Assembly: GCA_021154515.1 (NCBI GenBank) | Contig: JAJKIL010000461.1 | Span: forward strand, 1 to 8,333 | Direction of reading: 5' to 3' | Origin: Niastella sp. | GTDB lineage: Bacteria; Bacteroidota; Bacteroidia; Chitinophagales; Chitinophagaceae | DNA: 8,333 nucleotides | In this document: one piece after another, positions 5,153 through 8,333 of the stretch | Layout of the letters: every line of letters begins with the position of its first letter | Position numbering within the stretch: the stretch's first letter is position 1 | Made by a program: the position numbers and the translations under genes | The notes under the pieces: generated by a model | The model's database searches: none | The model's input: only the letters and a program-made list of their open reading frames with translations | Told to the model about the DNA's origin: nothing

Positions 5153-6622
5153 ATGTCTGTAAGAACAATAAAAGGGAACCGGCTATTCTGGAAGATCACA
5201 ACGGTATTTACCGGACTGTTGATCGTGTTGGGAATTGTGTTTGTGGTCATCGCTTCAAATTTTTCCCGGTCATATTATACGGCCGCACACCAGGAATTAT
5301 ATGGTGATATCGCGCAGCACCTGGCAACGTTTACGCAACCCTTTAAGAACGGCCAGCCCGATACAAGCGTAACGCACGATATCATTCATAGTACCATGGT
5401 GGCTAACCCCAGCGTGGAAGTGTATTTACTGGATACCGCTGGAAATATTAAAGATTATGTAGTGCCGGATAAAACGGTGCAGATCCACCAGGTAAATATT
5501 GCAAAAGTTAAACAGTGGATAGCCGCCTCCAACATGCACCGCCCAATGGGCGATAATCCCAAACAGCCGGGCGAACCCAGTATATTTTCTGCCGCGCCGG
5601 TATATGAGAAGGGTAGGTTAGTGGGCTATGTATACGCTGTACTGGCCAGTGAAAAACAAAAAGCCATTCTGCAGTCGTTAGACAACAATTTGTATTTACG
5701 CCTGGCCAGCTATATGTTTTACGCGGCGCTTGCCGTAGCGTTTATAGTAGGCATTGTTACTTTTTTTCTGATCACCGACAGTATTTGCCATATAGCTGCC
5801 GTGGTTAAACGCTTTAAAGAAGGTGATTATACCGCTCGGATAGAAGGGTATGCCAAAGGCAACCTGGGTATGCTTACCTCTACCTTTAATGAAATGGCGG
5901 ATGTTATTGTAGATAACATTGATAAAATTTCTGCCACCGATAAATTCAGACAGGAATTAATTGCGAATGTATCGCACGATCTTCGTACGCCTTTATCTAT
6001 CATGCAGGGATATGTTGAAACGCTGATGATGAAAAAGGACGAGCTGGCTGCAGCAGACAGGGAAAAGTACCTGGCGATCGTGTATGACAGCAACCGGAAG
6101 TTGTCGGTGCTGGTAGAACAACTCTTCCAGTATGCCAAGCTGGAGGCTAATCTTATTACGCCTCAAAAGGAAACATTTATGATCGCGGAACTGGCGGCTG
6201 ATATAATGATGGCATACCAGTTGAAGGCAGCCGAAAAGAATATCCGGCTCAACATTCAGGCGTCTGATAATTTACCGCTTGTATTTGCTGATATTTCCCT
6301 TACCGAACGCGTACTTCAAAACCTGCTTGATAATGCCTTTAAATTTACGCCTGCCGGGGGAACCATTACTATTCTTTTAGCTGAAACCAATGCCGGGGTA
6401 AAAGTGGCTATAACGGATACCGGCGTGGGTATTTCGCCCGAAGACCTGACGCATATTTTTGAACGTTATAAGCAGATCCATCCCCGCTCTCCGGGAGCGA
6501 AGGGCATGGGCATTGGCCTGGCTATCGTAAAAAAAATACTGGAATTGCACCAGGCAGTTATAATTGTATCCAGTGAACCAGGTAAGGGAACCACGTTTAA
6601 TTTTGAATTACAGTCTATATAA
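5153..6622 (+). CDS. Membrane sensor histidine kinase
   Basis: This 489-residue protein is a classical type I sensor kinase and partner of the preceding regulator; its ATG follows that gene's TAA directly with no gap. The order of parts is: TM helix 1 at about 12-34; a periplasmic sensor region 35-184 of about 150 residues, probably a PAS/Cache-like fold judged only by size and the VEVYLLDTAGNI segment at 88-99; TM helix 2 at about 187-207; HAMP at about 208-258; dimerisation/phosphotransfer helix with H275 in SHDLRTP; and an ATPase domain with N box QNLLDNAFKFT (N390, N394), G1 TDTGVGIS (D422), F box around F436, and G2 GAKGMGIGLAIV (448-459). Nothing catalytic is missing, so kinase activity is expected. 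The stimulus is unknown. No further gene follows in the operon before a 196-base gap. Confidence 0.95.
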   Translation: MSVRTIKGNRLFWKITTVFTGLLIVLGIVFVVIASNFSRSYYTAAHQELYGDIAQHLATFTQPFKNGQPDTSVTHDIIHSTMVANPSVEVYLLDTAGNIKDYVVPDKTVQIHQVNIAKVKQWIAASNMHRPMGDNPKQPGEPSIFSAAPVYEKGRLVGYVYAVLASEKQKAILQSLDNNLYLRLASYMFYAALAVAFIVGIVTFFLITDSICHIAAVVKRFKEGDYTARIEGYAKGNLGMLTSTFNEMADVIVDNIDKISATDKFRQELIANVSHDLRTPLSIMQGYVETLMMKKDELAAADREKYLAIVYDSNRKLSVLVEQLFQYAKLEANLITPQKETFMIAELAADIMMAYQLKAAEKNIRLNIQASDNLPLVFADISLTERVLQNLLDNAFKFTPAGGTITILLAETNAGVKVAITDTGVGISPEDLTHIFERYKQIHPRSPGAKGMGIGLAIVKKILELHQAVIIVSSEPGKGTTFNFELQSI

Positions 6623-6640
6623 AAAATAAGGCTATTTTTT
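6621..6640 (+). terminator. Weak A/T hairpin after the kinase gene
   Basis: AAAAAATA (6621-6628) and TATTTTTT (6633-6640) are exact complements around an AGGC loop, overlapping the kinase stop codon. The stem is all A-T, so as an intrinsic terminator it would be weak. A second imperfect stem, CCCG...CGGG (6641-6672), follows without a T tract. The remaining sequence to 6818 is an A/T-rich leader for the RRM gene and holds no gene. Confidence 0.3.
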
Positions 6641-6818
6641 CCCGTATAATAATTAAAATTGATTGTATCGGGAATAAAGGGTATCTTCACTAATAACAAT
6701 TGAGATTTACAGCATCTAGTTATAAAACGAATATTTTGCACTTTTCTGCCTTGTAAACTTTCGCTTTTTCTACTTCTTGTTTTTGCTCAGTTCATTTTTA
6801 ATCAATTAATTTTTAGTT

Positions 6819-7106
6819 ATGAATTTGTATGTTTCAAATTTGGGTTTTCATGTAAGTGACGACGAGCTGATGAACCTTTTTTCTTCATATGGTCACATTT
6901 CTTCTGCTAAAGTAATAACAGATAGAGTAACCGGTAATTCCCGTGGTTTTGGTTTTGTTGAAATTTCAACAGATGAGGGTGGTAATAAGGCTATAAAGGA
7001 ATTGGAAGGAAAAATAATTGAAGGACGTGCTATTTCTGTATCGGTAGCCAAACCAAAAACGGATAGAAATAATTCGTTTGGTGGCGATAGAAAAAGAAAT
7101 TGGTAA
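6819..7106 (+). CDS. Small RRM-type RNA-binding protein
   Basis: This 95-residue protein has a single RNA recognition motif followed by a short basic tail. RNP2 is LYVSNL (3-8) and RNP1 is RGFGFVEI (42-49), with the RNA-stacking aromatics Y4, F44 and F46 all present. The order beta-alpha-beta-beta-alpha-beta ends near SVSVAKPK (73-80). The tail (81-95) is rich in Arg, Lys, Asn and Gly. Proteins of this kind in bacteria, best known from cyanobacteria and also common in Bacteroidota, are single-stranded RNA binders often linked to cold or stress; the function here is by family only. The leader upstream is unusually T-rich (6760-6818) and no consensus promoter is evident. A strong terminator follows 24 bases after the stop, shared with the convergent degenerate RRM gene. 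Confidence 0.92.
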   Translation: MNLYVSNLGFHVSDDELMNLFSSYGHISSAKVITDRVTGNSRGFGFVEISTDEGGNKAIKELEGKIIEGRAISVSVAKPKTDRNNSFGGDRKRNW

Positions 7107-7130
7107 AATATAAAGATCGCTCTTGAAAGA

Positions 7131-7157
7131 AGCCGTCTGACATCAGGCGGCTTTTTT
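7131..7157. terminator. Bidirectional intrinsic terminator between convergent RRM genes
   Basis: AGCCGTCTG (7131-7139) pairs with CAGGCGGCT (7144-7152) as a 9-base stem including one G-U pair, with the loop ACAT, and is followed by a run of six T (7152-7157). On the minus strand the same stem is followed by TTCTTTC, so it probably ends both the RRM gene and the opposing gene. Confidence 0.85.
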
Positions 7158-7197
7158 ATGTGCGGTCTGCTAACCCAATATCCATGCCCGGTCAGTG

Positions 7198-7446
7198 TTA
7201 TCTTGAAATAATAGCATCAAAAGTTTCTTCTACCTTAATAAAACAATTCATAAACCGCAGGTTGTCGAGCTCCTCAATGGCTGACACCCCCGCATCAAAT
7301 TCCATTTCCACCAGGGCTGTTCCTTCAGAATAACTGTTTTTGGCAATAATTAGTCTGGCTGATTTTACCAGGCCATAAGGCAGTAAGAGTGCTATAATTT
7401 GAGAAGTTGTGGTTAACCTGTTCAGATTACTGATGAAAAGGCGCAT
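7198..7446 (-). CDS. Degenerate RRM-like protein lacking RNP1 aromatics
   Basis: This 82-residue protein is an RRM-fold protein by its pattern. RNP2 LFISNL (3-8) aligns with LYVSNL of the canonical neighbour, a following helix (14-23) and beta2 (28-35) are plausible, and GTALVEM (42-48) stands where RNP1 should be. There, T43 and L45 replace the usual two aromatic residues, so only F4 of the stacking trio remains. EELDNLRFMNCFIKVEE (58-74) matches the helix-beta4 end. The ATG at 7446 was chosen because the protein then begins at beta1 just as the canonical RRM protein does; the open frame extends upstream to 7524, but those residues do not fit. It may bind RNA weakly, bind protein instead, or antagonise its neighbour; none of this is shown by sequence alone. 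It is convergent with the canonical RRM gene and divergent from the cold-shock-domain gene. Confidence 0.75.
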   Translation of the reverse strand: MRLFISNLNRLTTTSQIIALLLPYGLVKSARLIIAKNSYSEGTALVEMEFDAGVSAIEELDNLRFMNCFIKVEETFDAIISR

Positions 7447-7709
7447 AGTATATGATTTACTGATGATAAGATTGACCATGTATAGTGTATAGGCGGGTAT
7501 AATACAAGGCAGGATACTACACAATAGAAAGCCAGTTTCTGAAAGCTACACTTATTATTAATGATAATCTAATTTATTATTGGTACCTTTATCATCTTAT
7601 TTTCCTCCCTGCACCTGTTCTGAATCTTCACAACACTTAGTAAGGCAAGGTCATAAGCTGCTTCTTAGTAACTTATTTAATTACATAGATCACAATTTAA
7701 ACAATATTT

Positions 7710-7722
7710 CCTGCCGGGCAGG
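7710..7722. promoter_or_regulatory. GC-rich palindrome in the leader of the cold-shock gene
   Basis: CCTGCC and GGCAGG flank a central G, 18 bases before the ATG, inside otherwise very A/T-rich sequence. In RNA it would form a small hairpin close to the start codon. The surrounding 294-base divergent region (7447-7740) holds no gene. A near-consensus -7 box, TACCTTTA (7584-7591), would give a long leader of about 150 bases, as is typical of cold-shock mRNAs, but no -33 element is visible. Confidence 0.4.
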
Positions 7723-7740
7723 ACTCATTTAAAATTTATT

Positions 7741-8190
7741 ATGGCTAGATCACAGGATACTTTTACAAAAAGAGAACGCGAAAAACAACGTGTAAAAAAG
7801 CAAGAGGACAAAAGAGAGAAAATGAAAGAGAGGAAGGCTAATGGAAAAAGTAAAAGCCTCGATGATATGATGGCTTATCTGGATGAAAATGGCAATCTCA
7901 CCAATAAACCTCCTGATCCAAGGAAAGTGAAAATTTTCCGGCAGGAAGATATGCAGATCAGTGTACCTAAAAGCGAAGATAGACTTCCAGATCTGCCCAG
8001 GAACGGAACAGTTTCCTTTTTCAACACTCAAAAAGGATTTGGTTTTATCATCGATGCAGAAACACGTGAACGCATTTTTGTTCATGTAAATGATCTCTCG
8101 GCTCCTATTCAGGAAAATGACAAGGTAACATTCCTGATACAGAATGGCCCCAAGGGATTGCTGGCTACCGACGTAACGCATGTTAAATAA
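7741..8190 (+). CDS. Cold-shock-domain protein with basic N-terminal extension
   Basis: This 149-residue protein has two parts. Residues 1-40 are dominated by Lys, Arg and Glu (a KREREKQRVKK run), probably a charged helix or disordered RNA-binding arm. A middle segment carries a LDDMMAYLDENGNLT stretch (40-54), followed by a Pro-rich linker. The C-terminal cold-shock domain (about 87-149) has RNP1 KGFGFI (98-103) and RNP2 IFVHV (112-116), with the nucleic-acid-stacking residues F100, F102, F113 and H115 present, and ends in a normal beta5 (LLATDVTHV). The expected role is single-stranded RNA or DNA binding and RNA chaperoning during cold or growth transitions. Classical CspA proteins are only about 70 residues, so the extension doubles the length; this layout is common in Bacteroidota by my recollection. 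A full-length open frame on the opposite strand is a shadow. Confidence 0.9.
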   Translation: MARSQDTFTKREREKQRVKKQEDKREKMKERKANGKSKSLDDMMAYLDENGNLTNKPPDPRKVKIFRQEDMQISVPKSEDRLPDLPRNGTVSFFNTQKGFGFIIDAETRERIFVHVNDLSAPIQENDKVTFLIQNGPKGLLATDVTHVK

Positions 8191-8217
8191 TATTACGACA
8201 TCCCTAAACGATGGTTT

Positions 8218-8333
8218 ATGATATTTTTAAAAGAACATTTACGTAAAAGCAATTATGAGTGGGAGGTTAAGCTGAACCATTCCATACAGAATAATACGCC
8301 GGACCGGCGAATTTTTAACCGTTTCAACGGTTA
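8218..8333 (+). CDS. Possible partial gene at the right edge, unrecognised
   Basis: An ATG at 8218 opens 38 codons without a stop before the window ends (MIFLKEHLRKSNYEWEVKLN...). The final two bases, TA, could begin a Tyr codon or a stop. The codon choice and mixed composition look like coding sequence, but there is no recognisable domain and no clear ribosome-binding site. The frame is the same as that of the cold-shock gene, whose TAA lies 27 bases before this ATG with no stop between. Two hairpin-forming sequences lie inside its last part, which counts somewhat against it. Confidence 0.35.
   Translation, partial: MIFLKEHLRKSNYEWEVKLNHSIQNNTPDRRIFNRFNG
8297..8333 (+). terminator. Two adjacent inverted repeats at the right edge
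   Basis: CGCCGGACCGGCG (8297-8309) has perfect 6-base arms and is followed by AATTTTT, so it resembles an intrinsic terminator for the cold-shock gene. Directly after it, TAACCGTT and AACGGTTA (8316-8323 and 8326-8333) pair around TC, and the repeat may continue past the window. If the open frame from 8218 is a real gene, these would be coincidental or act within it. Confidence 0.35.

Noticed and set aside
7750..8181. 143-codon frame antisense to almost the whole cold-shock-domain gene
   Set aside because: The product is Phe/Ile/Leu-rich, as expected from reading a Lys-rich gene backwards, while the plus strand encodes an intact cold-shock domain.

Overview
The window looks like a chromosomal segment of a Bacteroidota bacterium, most likely a member of the Chitinophagaceae (Chitinophaga/Niastella-like). 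This is inferred from several signs together. Start codons are preceded by A/T-rich leaders with almost no Shine-Dalgarno sequences. One gene has a clean TTG-N19-TAnnTTTG promoter, the Bacteroidota sigma-A consensus. There is a spondin-domain lipoprotein, small RRM-type RNA-binding proteins, and a cold-shock-domain protein with a Lys/Arg-rich N-terminus. No rRNA, tRNA, insertion sequence, phage gene or CRISPR array was seen.

Layout, left to right. Positions 1-251 hold no gene that can be supported. A strong hairpin (252-290) ends a minus-strand unit made of a ClC-type chloride channel/exchanger (584-1948) and, downstream of it, a 63-residue secreted Lys-rich peptide (307-498). The channel's promoter is readable at 1982-2014. 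The gap to the next gene (1949-2295) carries two short tandem arrays, eight octamers (2055-2118) and four heptamers (2164-2191). Next comes a cytosolic 16-cysteine four-helix-bundle protein of the copper-storage/DUF326 type (2296-2637). A third, heptamer-based repeat folds into a long hairpin (2646-2719) in the convergent gap. It is followed by a minus-strand pair: a two-module spondin-domain lipoprotein (3021-4319) and a small secreted Cys/His peptide (2781-3002). Divergent from these is an OmpR-family response regulator (4442-5152) whose stop codon abuts the start of its histidine kinase (5153-6622). The right part is an RNA-binding neighbourhood: a canonical RRM protein (6819-7106), a convergent degenerate RRM protein (7198-7446) across a shared terminator, and a cold-shock-domain protein (7741-8190). 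An unidentified open frame (from 8218) runs off the right edge.

How the genes may work together. The RR/HK pair is a complete membrane two-component system. The short intergenic region it shares with the spondin operon contains a 13-bp palindrome, so that operon is a reasonable candidate target; this is inference. The Cys-rich cytosolic protein and the exported Cys/His peptide suggest soft-metal (Cu(I)/Zn) handling on both sides of the inner membrane. The right-hand cluster resembles a cold- or stress-induced RNA-chaperone set.

The most unusual items are the three unrelated families of degenerate 7-8 bp tandem repeats within about 700 bases, the RRM protein that has lost its RNP1 aromatic residues and faces an intact RRM gene, and the Cys/His metal-binding pair. 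Most of the rest is ordinary chromosomal housekeeping and sensing content. I see no clear evidence of a defence system or mobile element.
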